From Paenisporosarcina sp. TG20 (GTDB taxonomy: Bacteria; Bacillota; Bacilli; Bacillales_A; Planococcaceae): DNA of 51,371 bases. Under the pieces are notes generated by a model. It worked only from the letters and a program-made list of their open reading frames with translations, ran no database searches and had not been told where the DNA came from. Each line of letters starts with the position of its first letter. Position 1 is the first letter of the stretch. The translations under genes and the position numbers were made by a program. This document shows positions 40,640-50,538 of the stretch, in pieces. The stretch covers positions 1 through 51,371 of the forward strand of contig NZ_ALJG01000361.1 in assembly GCF_000286315.1 (NCBI RefSeq). The letters run 5' to 3'.

Positions 40640-42865
40640 ATGAAAAATTTGAATATTAATCTTTTAGAATCTTTAATATCTTCTGGAAATTTTTTTTGTA
40701 CGCTTAAAAATAAAAATAATTATGATTTTGCAAGTCAAAAAGTTATTGAACAAACTGTACGTAATCTAAAGGAAGTTTCAACAAGTTCAAACAAACCAGG
40801 AATGTTATTAGGAAAGATTCAATCTGGTAAAACAAGAACATTTATAGGAATTATGGGACTTGCATATGATAATGGATATGATTTAGTAATTATACTAACA
40901 AAGAATTCTAATGCGTTAACTAAGCAAACATTTGAAAGACTAGAGAACGAGTTTGAGAATTTAATTCAAGAAGATGAGATGGCAGTTTTTGATATCATGT
41001 CGATGCCAGAAAACTTAAGGAATTACGAATTGAAAAAGAAAATGGCTATAGTACTAAAGAAAGAAAAGAAAAATATGGAGCGTCTCCAAAAGGCTTTATT
41101 TGAAACATATCCGTCTTTAAGTGAGCGAAGAATATTGTTTATTGATGATGAGGCAGATTTTGCATCTGTAGCGTATGAAAATAATAAAGAACGAAACATA
41201 ATCGAATTAAAGGTAATTGCAGGACAAATAGATAAGTTAAGATCGAACCTGCAAGAAACATCTTATTTACAAGTAACGGCTACCCCTTATTCATTGTATT
41301 TACAACCTGAAGATATGACTGTAAACGAACATAAAGTATATCAACCAAAACGTCCAGCTTTCACCGAACTGGTTCCTGTACATGATAAATATATTGGCGG
41401 AGAGATGTACTTCGAACGTTCTAAGATAGAAGGGGATATAGGTAGCTATTTATATCACGAAATCGATGAAAATGAACTTGGAATATTGAAAAAAAGTGAT
41501 CGGAGACGTGTTAAATCGGATACATTACTTACAAATTCAAAATTTAGTGGAATTAGGAATGCATTAGTAAACTTTATTGTCGGAGGAAGTATTCGTAATT
41601 TACAAAATAAAATTAATGGAGAAAAACCTAGTAAGTTTGCATTTATAATCCATACTATGACGTCTAAAATTGCCCATCAATGGCAGGAAGATTTAGTCCT
41701 GGAAATTGAAGAAAAATTAGTAGAGTCATATAAAACATCCGAACCAATTTTTAATGAATTAATTAAGGAAGCATACCATGACTTGGCTAGATCTAAAATA
41801 GAGAACTGCTATTTTCCAACCTTCAAGGATGTATATAGTAAAGTGTGCGAATCACTTGTGAATCAAGAACTACTTATCTCCATTGTCAACTCTGAAAAAG
41901 ATGTAAATCAATTATTAGATAAATCAGGACAATTAAAACTTAGAACTCCATTAAATATCTTTATCGGTGGTCAGATTTTAGATCGCGGAATTACAATAGG
42001 AAACCTAATAGGATTTTACTATGGTCGTAACCCTAAAAAGTTCCAACAAGATACAGTTTTACAACATTCTCGTATGTATGGAGCACGTCCAATGGAGGAT
42101 ATAGCTGTTACAAGATTTTACACTACACAAAAAATATATGATGTAATGGAAAGAATGCATGAATTTGACTCGGAACTCAGAAAAGCATTTGAATCTGGTG
42201 CAAATAATGGGGAAGTAGTTTTTATTCAACGCGATTTGCAAAATCAAATATTACCATGTAGTCCTAATAAGATTATGCTTTCAAGTATCAATATGATTAA
42301 GCCATCCAAACGTTTCTTACCTATTGGATTTGATACATTACCAAAATCCAAAATGATTCCTAAAATAAAAAAAATAGATAATTATATTGAACAACTTATT
42401 GATACTGCGCTTGAGATTAGCCCTGAAGATAAACAATGTTATTTAATCAAGCTTAATGACGCTTTAATACTGGTAGAAATGATCCATGAAACCCTTGTAA
42501 TGGAAGAAGGGTATGAATGGGATTTAGAAGCTTACAATACTTTGCTGAACTATCTGGCAAAAGAATATGAAAGTGAAAATCATGAAAAAGTATGGTTGAT
42601 TCTTCGTCACAATCGAAATATTGCAAGGATCCGTAAATCCTCAAGAAGATTTGAGGATGCGCCAGATACTTCTAGCAGCAAGTTAAATGAATATAAAATA
42701 GCTAAAAAAGTTGCTGTATTTTGTCCGGCTATTATTCTGACGCGCCAATTAGGAGAAACTACCGGTGAATTTGGGTGGAAACATAATACACCATTTTATT
42801 GGCCAATCTTAGTTGCTCCCGCAAATACAATTCCAACTGTTTTTGCAAATAAACATATTAAGTAG
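40640..42865 (+). CDS. Z1-domain helicase-like protein
   Basis: A ~741-aa protein with the Z1 domain architecture of defence-associated ATPases. Walker A is GMLLGKIQSGKTRTFIGIMG (about residues 53-70), Walker B RRILFIDDEADFASVAY (about 165-181), then YLQVTATPYSLYL (motif III, about 209), and the Z1 signature IFIGGQILDRGITIGNLIGF with TVLQHSRMYGAR (motif VI-like). ATG 40640 is preferred because AGAGGA precedes it; an ATG at 40589 has none. It lies 66 nt after brxHII on the same strand with no terminator between. Z1 proteins usually accompany methylase/nuclease modules; here the methylase would be PglX. Confidence 0.85.
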   Translation: MKNLNINLLESLISSGNFFCTLKNKNNYDFASQKVIEQTVRNLKEVSTSSNKPGMLLGKIQSGKTRTFIGIMGLAYDNGYDLVIILTKNSNALTKQTFERLENEFENLIQEDEMAVFDIMSMPENLRNYELKKKMAIVLKKEKKNMERLQKALFETYPSLSERRILFIDDEADFASVAYENNKERNIIELKVIAGQIDKLRSNLQETSYLQVTATPYSLYLQPEDMTVNEHKVYQPKRPAFTELVPVHDKYIGGEMYFERSKIEGDIGSYLYHEIDENELGILKKSDRRRVKSDTLLTNSKFSGIRNALVNFIVGGSIRNLQNKINGEKPSKFAFIIHTMTSKIAHQWQEDLVLEIEEKLVESYKTSEPIFNELIKEAYHDLARSKIENCYFPTFKDVYSKVCESLVNQELLISIVNSEKDVNQLLDKSGQLKLRTPLNIFIGGQILDRGITIGNLIGFYYGRNPKKFQQDTVLQHSRMYGARPMEDIAVTRFYTTQKIYDVMERMHEFDSELRKAFESGANNGEVVFIQRDLQNQILPCSPNKIMLSSINMIKPSKRFLPIGFDTLPKSKMIPKIKKIDNYIEQLIDTALEISPEDKQCYLIKLNDALILVEMIHETLVMEEGYEWDLEAYNTLLNYLAKEYESENHEKVWLILRHNRNIARIRKSSRRFEDAPDTSSSKLNEYKIAKKVAVFCPAIILTRQLGETTGEFGWKHNTPFYWPILVAPANTIPTVFANKHIK

Positions 42866-42998
42866 TATTAAATGACTTTCCATATAACAATGTTTAATTC
42901 TATAACTTATACTGTCAATGGATTTCTACAGGAATTTTTATTGCTAGGCTTAATTTGTATTCCCAAATGACCAAAAGAATTTAAAGGAGAGTATTATA

Positions 42999-43226
42999 TT
43001 GGCTGAAATAAAATTTGAAATCATAGAAACGATGGCTGTCTTATCTGAAAGTAACAAGGGATGGAAAAGGCAGTTGAATTTAATAAGTTGGAATGATCGA
43101 GATCCAAAATATGATATTAGAGATTGGTCAGAGGATCAAGGAAAAATGGGGAAAGGCATTACTTTTACCCTTAAGGAACTACAGGCATTGAAAGATGCAT
43201 TGAATGAATTGCATGAACTAGAATAA
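42999..43226 (+). CDS. YdbC-like PC4-family single-stranded DNA-binding protein
   Basis: A 75-aa protein closely resembling the YdbC family, the bacterial PC4-like fold that binds single-stranded DNA or RNA. The diagnostic centre is GWKRQLNLISWNDRDPKYDI followed by RDWSEDQGKMGKGITFTLKE. TTG 42999 follows AAAGGAGAG. It is probably a separate transcription unit with its own terminator. These are usually core-genome genes, so it may mark the border between BREX cargo and a second island. Confidence 0.88.
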   Translation: MAEIKFEIIETMAVLSESNKGWKRQLNLISWNDRDPKYDIRDWSEDQGKMGKGITFTLKELQALKDALNELHELE

Positions 43227-43230
43227 GAAA

Positions 43231-43270
43231 AACAGGGGCTACGCATAAAGGTAGCTCCTGTTATCTTTTT
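43231..43270 (+). terminator. Terminator of the YdbC-like gene
   Basis: AACAGGGGCTAC (43231-43242) pairs with GTAGCTCCTGTT (43251-43262), one G-T pair, followed by ATCTTTTTG, 5 nt after the stop codon. Confidence 0.85.
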
Positions 43271-43352
43271 GTTTTAGCAATCCAAGCTGGTTGATTTAGA
43301 AATTTATCACATGTTTCTGAACAATTGGTTTATTATAAAGCTGAAATAAATA

Positions 43353-43542
43353 TGCTACATCCTTTTACGAGAAGGTAACGACGAACAATTAGTATCTTTT
43401 TAAATGAGTTCGCAAAATCTAATGGGTTTGAATGTTTATACGAAAAATTTGATAAAGAATGATACTTACAAGCAATGATTAAATTTGTTCTTGATTCAAG
43501 CGAGCTGAAAAAGTTAATTATAGAGACTCTTATTAATAGGTA
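43353..43542 (+). pseudogene. Short frameshifted gene remnant
   Basis: The plus strand reads ILLREGNDEQLVSF, then after loss of one T in a T run (about 43398) FLNEFAKSNGFECLYEKFDK, a TGA at 43460-43462, and YLQAMIKFVLDSSELKKLII to a final TAA. The helical pattern is protein-like on both sides of both lesions. I cannot assign the family. The stretch 43560-43690 holds nothing I can support. Confidence 0.5.
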
Positions 43543-43690
43543 AAAAAGCATTCACATAAGTAACAGGACCAGTAACAAACAGGTTGCTTTTTTTTATTGG
43601 CTGAGATTGAGTCTACAGCCGTTAATGAATTTCAACTCATGCAAAATTCATCCTTGTTCCGGTCAAATAGTATGAGAGAATAATGGGTAA

Positions 43691-43719
43691 GAAAAGAGCA
43701 GCATATCACTGCTCTTTTC
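43691..43719. terminator. Bidirectional hairpin
   Basis: GAAAAGAGCAG (43691-43701) and CTGCTCTTTTC (43709-43719) form a perfect 11-bp stem with a 7-nt loop and T-rich ends on both strands. It could terminate the minus-strand pseudogene that ends near 43864. Confidence 0.65.
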
Positions 43720-43863
43720 CTACTTAGTTTTTGCAAACCATGCCGCTGAATTTAGTGGTTTTATTTCCTTTTTCCATAAAGCTGAACACTAAGTGATGTG
43801 TTTTATAGGAACTAAGTTTAGTTACTAAATTTGTTTAATAGTTGAAGACTCCGTTGTTATGCT

Positions 43864-44715
43864 TTATTCTTCTTTTTTCAGTGAAGGGCTAGAAACAGCA
43901 TGGGATATTGTATCAAACGAAATTGCCGACACTGGTTCCCCGTTGGAAAAGCTGGTTCCGTTTTTATGGAAAGTAAAAAAGTTATTCATTGGAGCGATAT
44001 ATTCCAATTTTTGTCTTAAATGTTCAGTTCCTACTACATATTGCGTTTCAGAATGCGGTTGATCTTGAAGTGCCTCAAATCCTTCTTTTCTTAGAATTTG
44101 TTTATAACGTTCATATTGAATATTGTAGATTCGTGAAAGGATTTGTTTGGATATCAGATAGTGCATTAGAGAAATCCTCTAACTCCACTTTCATCTGTTG
44201 AGCTGAAACATTGTGGTCTGAAATATATTCGTGAGTATTCATTGCTTTTACAGTTGGGCAGTTAAATCCTGCACGAGAAATTGTTGACAGTCCTTTCAAA
44301 TCTAAATTTTCCAAATCCGTTTGCTCTTAAAATAAATAATCTTCTGGTTCTTCTGGTATGACATCTTCTACTATTAAAAGACGCTAGATATTCATTAGAT
44401 AATTCTTCTGGATTAGATATACTAATAGCCTCAGGAGAACTAGAGTCCAGGTTTGCCCACTCAAGTTCGGATGAATGCTTATTTATTTTATTTTTCCCAA
44501 TAATATATACAGTGCTTTTTGGGGATTATTGTAATAAGTACTTCCGAGAACACGCTAGAATGTTTACCCAACTCTTTGTAATACACGTTCACATAGAAAA
44601 TCACGTTCTTTATCTTCAACAGATGTATGCCAACGATCTCCATCGCATTCTACAGCAAGTTTTTGACTTTTCTCCTTGTATTACTAGGTCAATTCGGTAA
44701 TTCGCTCCATCGCGC
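43864..44715 (-). pseudogene. Decayed C-terminal part of a helicase-nuclease gene
   Basis: Read on the minus strand from 44715: GANYRIDLVIQGEKSK, a one-base insertion, LAVECDGDRWHTSVEDKERD, RVLQRVG, stop, TF, stop, RVLGSTYYNNPQKAL. These are the successive motifs of the Vsr/MTES_1575-like nuclease at the end of large SF1 helicases, with both stops replacing Trp. Further frames follow to 43864 (MENLDLKGLSTISRAGFNC near 44314, YNERYKQILRKEGFEALQDQ near 44120) which I cannot assign. The helicase part is missing. An intact relative of the same architecture lies at 46314-50072 on the other strand. Confidence 0.75.
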
Positions 44716-44989
44716 TTTACTCACAAGAGAACATTTGTTTATTGAAGGTTTTTAACCTTCGGATTAACAAGAGAATCTCATACGGGTAAGAAAGTCAAAT
44801 TCCATGTTGATTTGGTTCATATTTCTTACAATGCTTCCAAACTAACAATTGATTGACTTACTTATCTCCCAACTGTAGCAGCTTGAGCTTAATGCTAACT
44901 AACCGGCCATTATCCAAGATCCTGTTCTTCTATGACTTTTAAAGAGTACGTATTATGAAATCAATTCAATCATATAATTATTAACATTA

Positions 44990-45095
44990 ATTAGCTATGG
45001 AATTCATACAATATAACGGGAATATATTGTGAAAGTCGCACGTACGGTATGAACGAGGGAAAAAGGGAGCGATAAATTCAGACCCTTACCTATTA
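44990..45095 (+). mobile_element. Group II intron 3' end (domain V/VI), remnant
   Basis: TGTGAAAGTCGCACGTACGGT at about 45028-45048 is the 3' two-thirds of a group II intron domain V, and GAACGAGGGAAAAAGGGAGC followed by AAATTCAGACCCTTACCTAT resembles domain VI and the 3' splice boundary. The 5' arm of domain V is degenerate and no reverse transcriptase or 5' intron end is present, so it is a dead relic. 44716-44990 and 45096-45343 contain no other supported feature. Confidence 0.55.
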
Positions 45096-45343
45096 GTATT
45101 GATCGAATACATATATGCATTCTTTGTCACCCACCGTCACTTCCAGGTACTCCTGGTAGAACGTTTAACCAATATTATTTCCAAATGAAGTGTCAGTTGG
45201 ATTCATTGTTCAACATACAAATGATCCTGATGTTGATTCTAGGGATATTGAACATTGATTCTTATGTATACTAGTTGTCAAATCTTAATGAATTTAAGTA
45301 TTGAAGGTGAATTATCTTAATAGATGATCCTGGGGGGAGAAAA

Positions 45344-46063
45344 ATGTATTATGTTTTTGATGGAGAATCGGAATTTGATTGGTACGAAAAAGCACAAGAT
45401 ATTCTTATCAATCATGGTTATTGGAATGATGAGCACGAACCCTTATGGAAAGCAACATTAAACATGATTTTTTTAGAATTCTGTGAAATAGCTTGTGATG
45501 AAATTTGTGATATTGATTTGATGACGGCACTAAATGACCAATGGTTTGAAAAAGAACATTGGATTCAAATAGCTCGTACATATAATTTAAAGGTTTCTTT
45601 AGAAATGATTAAGGAATATCTAGAAGAAGAGAAATTTGATAGTCTGACTATTTCTAATTTCGAGGAAATATTTTGTGATGGGATAATATTTGAAAATGAA
45701 TTAAAAGAAGGGTTAATTGATTGTTTATATCAGGAAAGTAATAAGATGAGAAGAAACTTCCTAAAAGCAATAAGAGATGAAGTAGGAAATGATATAATGA
45801 ATGTCCTATTTTTCTTCTATGTCAGAGAAGATAAATATGTTCAAGCGTGGAAAATGTATGATTCAAGCAGCGATTTATGGAGTCTTCACCAATTAACTGA
45901 TACAGGTATGTATAGTGATAATGAGCATGTTTATGATGAGGAGTCGGAAGTAGTTACTGATGAAAAAACAACATTATATAGTTTTGTTAATAGTGGGTAT
46001 TCTATAGATTCAAGCCAAGTTTTACGTGTAATGAATTGGATTGAAAATAATTTTGAGTTATGA
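45344..46063 (+). CDS. Hypothetical acidic protein, 239 aa
   Basis: I do not recognise this protein. It is soluble, strongly acidic and helical, opening MYYVFDGESEFDWYEKAQDI and with a cluster ICDIDLMTALNDQWFEKEHW in the first third. There is no ATP-binding or nuclease motif. TGGGGGGAGAA precedes the ATG. It precedes the large helicase-nuclease gene by 250 bp in the same orientation; the gap contains a short open frame with TELPIIVGEISREEPDEKTI that looks like a protein tail but has no start. It may be part of the same defence unit, though a separate promoter is possible. Confidence 0.5.
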   Translation: MYYVFDGESEFDWYEKAQDILINHGYWNDEHEPLWKATLNMIFLEFCEIACDEICDIDLMTALNDQWFEKEHWIQIARTYNLKVSLEMIKEYLEEEKFDSLTISNFEEIFCDGIIFENELKEGLIDCLYQESNKMRRNFLKAIRDEVGNDIMNVLFFFYVREDKYVQAWKMYDSSSDLWSLHQLTDTGMYSDNEHVYDEESEVVTDEKTTLYSFVNSGYSIDSSQVLRVMNWIENNFEL

Positions 46064-46313
46064 AATTAAAAGGGACCTATTATGTTAAATAGATAGAAGG
46101 AAAAAGAAAAAATCATTGTTTTCAGGTTATAGGAAGTACCAATCACAGAACTTCCGATAATAGTTGGAGAGATTTCTAGAGAAGAGCCAGATGAGAAGAC
46201 AATCATCTGCTATATTTCTACACCATTCCATAATCCCTGTCTTATATTAACAATGTAAGGTAATATTAAATATGTAAATAAATCGTATTGGATAGTAATT
46301 ATGAGGTGACAAA

Positions 46314-49300
46314 ATGAAACAAGAATTAGTACAAATGCGTGATAAATTAAATAATATAAGTAAACGGAACCGTTCAATTAGATTATTAAAGCTATATGAC
46401 AAGTGGAGTTATGATTTGACTGAAACTTCAAATGAAATAGTCGAAACAGTTGTTTTAGAAATGAAAAAGAAATCAACAAAATCGTTCTCACTATTGAAAA
46501 AAAATGACGATGATAAAAATGCTTCAATTAGCAGAAAACTAACCACCCTATATCGCAATATGAAAGCCATTGAAGATGAGACAGGAATTTATGATTTTTA
46601 TTTAGGGACACCATTTATATCTGGAACATTTTCTGATGGAACATTTTTTCAAGCACCCTTGTTTCTTTATCCAGTTCGTCTGGAAAAAGGGAAAGTCAAT
46701 CGCCAACAGTGGGTATTGCAAAAAGACGAAGGGGAGCCTATCCTCAATCGAACTCTTTTTTTGGCGTTTAAGAAAATTAACCAAATACAAGTTACTGAAG
46801 ACTGGATGGAACGGGCATCTGAAATAGCTTTACTAGGTGAAGATGAAATCATTACTTACTTGTCGGAAATGGGTATACGAGTTAACCCTTCACACAGTGA
46901 CTATACGTCTCTTAAGGAATTTAAAAAAGAAGAAATCCCACCAATCTCTTCACTATCACTGGTGCCAAATGCAGTCATTGGCCATTTTCCACAAGGAAGT
47001 TCCTCCCTAGTAAGAGATTATGATCAACTAATTGAATTAAGTGAAGTAAGTAATTTATCTCTTGTAGGGGATATGTTGAATCCACAAGATAGAGAAGTTG
47101 GGGAGAGCGATTGGGATAAACAAGATACTGAACAAAAAGAAATTCAAGAATTTGATCGCTTATATTTACTAGACACAGATGGTTCCCAAGAAGAGATTTT
47201 AAAAGAGGCGAGATATAAAAAAGGGATGGCTATACATGGTCCGCCAGGAACAGGAAAGTCTCAAGTAATCGTTAATTTAATTACTGATGCACTTAATCAA
47301 GGAAAACGAGTGCTTGTTGTTTGTCAAAAGCGCGCAGCTTTAGATGTAGTTTATCAAAGGTTACAAAGTCTTAATTTAGAGAGATTTACTGCCCTTGTTC
47401 ATGATGAAAATCATGATCGCAAGGCTCTGTATGCAAAAATTCATGATACCTTGGCTTGGTCTTCGGCTGTTTTACAGGATGCAAATGAAACACTCATGGC
47501 CGCGTCTAAAAAGTTGGAAGAACAAGAGCATATGTTAAATAGTATAGCTCAAGGAATTCATACGAAACATCAGTTTGGAATGACATTGTTCGAATTATAT
47601 AGCAAAGCAAAGAGTACTCAAGACTCTTTCATCTATATTGATGTGGAATTTTTTGCAGATACTATTAATGTGGAAGGGCTACAAGAGTTGCTCTCACGAA
47701 TCTATACATATGGTGAATGGTATGAACGTTTTGGTAGAGAAATCTATCCTTTAAAAGAGCGACTTTCATTTTCGAAATTAGGAATGAAAGACAAGGCTGA
47801 TCTTATTAGCAAGATGAATTACTTAATCCAACAAACAAAGATAGCTGAAGAGTATCTGTCACGCTTAGATGATAAAGAAATCACTCCTGCATATACTTGG
47901 TTGATTCAAGAAAAACTAATAAAAATACAATCTGATCTTGGTGATGAGCATACTCGAACACTTCAAGATCTTCGTCTATGGTTCTGGACTTCCTTTACTG
48001 GTAAACAAATCGTGGAAGATTTAAATAAGGGTGTTAAATTTTCGGGTGTAAAATCCCGTGAGTGGATTAAAATTAAAAAAAGTCTTTTGATTATGAATGA
48101 TCTAGCCAAAATAACAACTGAAATGAATGTTGAGTTAGATATTTTGAGACGGTTTATTCAACCGTCAAAGGTAGAGAAATTGAAAGAAATGGTGGCTGAA
48201 GGTGCGCTTCCACTAATAGAATTAGAACAAATTCTTGAGCATATTTACTCTGATTTTGAGGATCTTCAGGATATGGATCAATTTGGGGAAGAATGCAGTG
48301 ATGATGTTAAAAAAGTAATAAAGACTTTGATTAAAAAATCAAACCAAATCGACTTTGTAAACTTACCAGATAAGTGGACAGAAATTGTTCGTGAGTCAGT
48401 GTATTTATATTGGATCGATACAGCGGAGAAGAAGTTTCCTGCTGTAAAAAAAGTGTCGACTTCGGAGTACAACAGAATTCGTGCATTGTTTGAAGAGCTG
48501 GTAATAAACAAGAAAGAGCTTGCCCGATTGCATTTAATTAATGAGCTGAAGTATTCTTTATATAACACTCAAGAAGAGTCGAAAACACCTTTAAAAGATT
48601 TGAAACATCAAACAGGGAAAAAGAGGCAGGTTTGGCCAGTGCGAAAACTTGTGAACCAATTTGCTGATACAGGTTTGATGGACGTATCGCCAGTTTGGTT
48701 AGCGTCACCAGAAATAGTTTCATCCATTTTTCCGTTAACAGATGGACTGTTTGATTTAGTGATTTTTGATGAAGCATCACAATGTACAGTCGGTAATGGG
48801 CTGCCATCTATTTACCGTGCGAAACAAGTGATTGTTGCAGGGGATGAAATGCAACTTCCTCCATCGAATATGTTTGAATCAACTATAGATGGAGACGAGG
48901 AGCAAGAAGATTTTTCATCAAATGATTCTCCCAGTTTGCTGAACCTTGCAAAAAGAAGATTTGATGAGAAAACGCTCCAGTGGCACTATAGATCTAAATA
49001 CGAAGAGTTAATAAACTTTTCGAATCATGCATTTTACAATGGAACTGTTCAAATTTCTCCGAATGTCCAACCTTATAAAAACCCACCTGCTATGCAATGG
49101 GTGAAAGTAAACAATGGACGCTGGATTAATCGAAACAACGAGGTAGAGGCTAAAGAAGTGGTTGGCATATTAAAAGACCTCCTAATGAAGAAACAAGACA
49201 AGTCTATTGGGATTATTACTTTTAATAGTACTCAACAAACAAAAATCCAAGATGTTATTGAAGAGGAAACATTAAAAGACCTTGAATTTGGTGCGATTTA

Positions 49301-50072
49301 TGGGAAAGTGATGAGCAATGATATGGATGAGCGAATCTTTGTGAAAAATATTGAAAATGTTCAAGGTGATGAAAGGGATATTATTCTATTTTCAGTTGGT
49401 TATGGAAAAAATGAAGAAGGTAGAGTGTATAATCGTTTTGGTTCACTAAATCAAGAAGGTGGAGAAAACCGCTTAAATGTAGCAGTTACACGAGCGAAAG
49501 AAGAAACTATTGTTGTAAGTAGTATTGAGCCAGAAGAACTTGACGTAGCAAATTCAAGTAGTAACGGGCCTCGACTGTTTAAAAACTATCTCAAATATGC
49601 AAGGGCTGTTTCTAATGGCCAAATAGAAACAGTGCAAGAAGTTATTTTAGAAGTGAATGAATTAGCAAATAAAAAAGTGTTACAAGAACCCTTACACTTC
49701 GATTCTTCTTTTGAAGTTGAAGTTTATGAAAAACTCAAAGCCCTCGGTTATAAAGTACAAACGCAAGTAGGTATGTCAGGCTATAGAATTGACTTGGCAA
49801 TTGTTCATCCAACTGATTCATCCCAATTCATCTTGGGTATTGAATGTGACGGTGCAATGTATCATAGCTCAAAGAATGCTAAAGAGCGGGACATTTATCG
49901 TCAGAAATTCTTAGAGAGCAGGGGATGGACCATTGAACGGATTTGGAGTCGTAATTGGTGGAAGAACCCAACAGTAGAAATAGAAAAAATCGATCAAGCC
50001 ATTAAGAAAATTATGAAACAAGATGAGGTAAAACGGAAGTTGAACGTTGAAATTTTAGAGAAGCAAATATAG
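46314..50072 (+). CDS. SF1 helicase fused to a Vsr/MTES_1575-like nuclease
   Basis: A 1252-aa protein. Residues 1-290 are an N-terminal domain like DUF4011-type regions (KLNNISKRNRSIRLLKLYDK). The AAA_11/AAA_12-type helicase follows: MAIHGPPGTGKSQVIVNLI (Walker A, about 304-322), LVIFDEASQCTVGNG (motif II, about 814-828), IVAGDEMQLPPSN (motif III), NVQGDERDIILFS and NRLNVAVTRAKEETIV (motif VI). Residues 1130-1240 are a restriction-endonuclease fold: SFEVEVYEKLKALGY, GYRIDLAIV, LGIECDGAMYHSS, ESRGWTIERIWSRNWW. GAGGTGACAAA precedes the ATG. Such fused proteins are frequent in defence islands; the exact system is not identified. Confidence 0.85.
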   Translation: MKQELVQMRDKLNNISKRNRSIRLLKLYDKWSYDLTETSNEIVETVVLEMKKKSTKSFSLLKKNDDDKNASISRKLTTLYRNMKAIEDETGIYDFYLGTPFISGTFSDGTFFQAPLFLYPVRLEKGKVNRQQWVLQKDEGEPILNRTLFLAFKKINQIQVTEDWMERASEIALLGEDEIITYLSEMGIRVNPSHSDYTSLKEFKKEEIPPISSLSLVPNAVIGHFPQGSSSLVRDYDQLIELSEVSNLSLVGDMLNPQDREVGESDWDKQDTEQKEIQEFDRLYLLDTDGSQEEILKEARYKKGMAIHGPPGTGKSQVIVNLITDALNQGKRVLVVCQKRAALDVVYQRLQSLNLERFTALVHDENHDRKALYAKIHDTLAWSSAVLQDANETLMAASKKLEEQEHMLNSIAQGIHTKHQFGMTLFELYSKAKSTQDSFIYIDVEFFADTINVEGLQELLSRIYTYGEWYERFGREIYPLKERLSFSKLGMKDKADLISKMNYLIQQTKIAEEYLSRLDDKEITPAYTWLIQEKLIKIQSDLGDEHTRTLQDLRLWFWTSFTGKQIVEDLNKGVKFSGVKSREWIKIKKSLLIMNDLAKITTEMNVELDILRRFIQPSKVEKLKEMVAEGALPLIELEQILEHIYSDFEDLQDMDQFGEECSDDVKKVIKTLIKKSNQIDFVNLPDKWTEIVRESVYLYWIDTAEKKFPAVKKVSTSEYNRIRALFEELVINKKELARLHLINELKYSLYNTQEESKTPLKDLKHQTGKKRQVWPVRKLVNQFADTGLMDVSPVWLASPEIVSSIFPLTDGLFDLVIFDEASQCTVGNGLPSIYRAKQVIVAGDEMQLPPSNMFESTIDGDEEQEDFSSNDSPSLLNLAKRRFDEKTLQWHYRSKYEELINFSNHAFYNGTVQISPNVQPYKNPPAMQWVKVNNGRWINRNNEVEAKEVVGILKDLLMKKQDKSIGIITFNSTQQTKIQDVIEEETLKDLEFGAIYGKVMSNDMDERIFVKNIENVQGDERDIILFSVGYGKNEEGRVYNRFGSLNQEGGENRLNVAVTRAKEETIVVSSIEPEELDVANSSSNGPRLFKNYLKYARAVSNGQIETVQEVILEVNELANKKVLQEPLHFDSSFEVEVYEKLKALGYKVQTQVGMSGYRIDLAIVHPTDSSQFILGIECDGAMYHSSKNAKERDIYRQKFLESRGWTIERIWSRNWWKNPTVEIEKIDQAIKKIMKQDEVKRKLNVEILEKQI

Positions 50073-50116
50073 ATGTAGTACAGTTCAATTAAAATAAATG
50101 TTATACAGACCTTAGA

Positions 50117-50170
50117 GGACGTCTAACGTGAAATCATATAAATTGATTTCACGGAAGACGTCCTATTTTT
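50117..50170 (+). terminator. Terminator of the helicase-nuclease gene
   Basis: GGACGTCT (50117-50124) pairs with AGACGTCC (50156-50163), extended inward by GTGAAATCA with TGATTTCAC, and followed by TATTTTTC. It begins 45 nt after the stop. Confidence 0.85.
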
Positions 50171-50538
50171 CTCATCCAAAGTGCCCATTGTTATATATAC
50201 CCTGGGCCAAAAAAAATTATGAAAGTTTAAACATTCACGTTTGTTTCTGTCATAGGGATAGTGGTTATTTTTACAAAGTTTGATAATTCATGAATTACTC
50301 CCTCTTTATATAATCTGAAAAGTAAAACATATACCATATGTAATATGTTACCATTGACAGTAACGGGAATATGATAGAAATTAGGAATTTCAGCTGCTCT
50401 TTATGAAAGGGAAAGAAGTGGAAAAGGACAAAAAAATGTCCAGAGGAGCGCTGTAGAAGATTATTTAGCAATTAGGTGAAGCGAATTCAAAGAATCAAGT
50501 AAAAATACAGATTGCCCATAAGGAAAGGTGGCTTTTCA
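50171..50538. other. Intergenic region before the CBS-HEPN gene
   Basis: About 370 bp without a supported gene. A small hairpin GGACAAAAAAATGTCC is at about 50428-50443. Promoter elements for the next gene are not clear to me. Confidence 0.4.

Noticed and set aside
43864-44166. 100-aa minus-strand frame as an intact gene
   Set aside because: It is one open stretch of a longer decayed minus-strand region with frameshifts and stops, and has no ribosome binding site.
50201-50215. CCCTGGGCC near 50205 as another REP-like copy
   Set aside because: Only the CCCTGGG core matches; neither arm nor loop of the 5.4-8.2 kb family is present.
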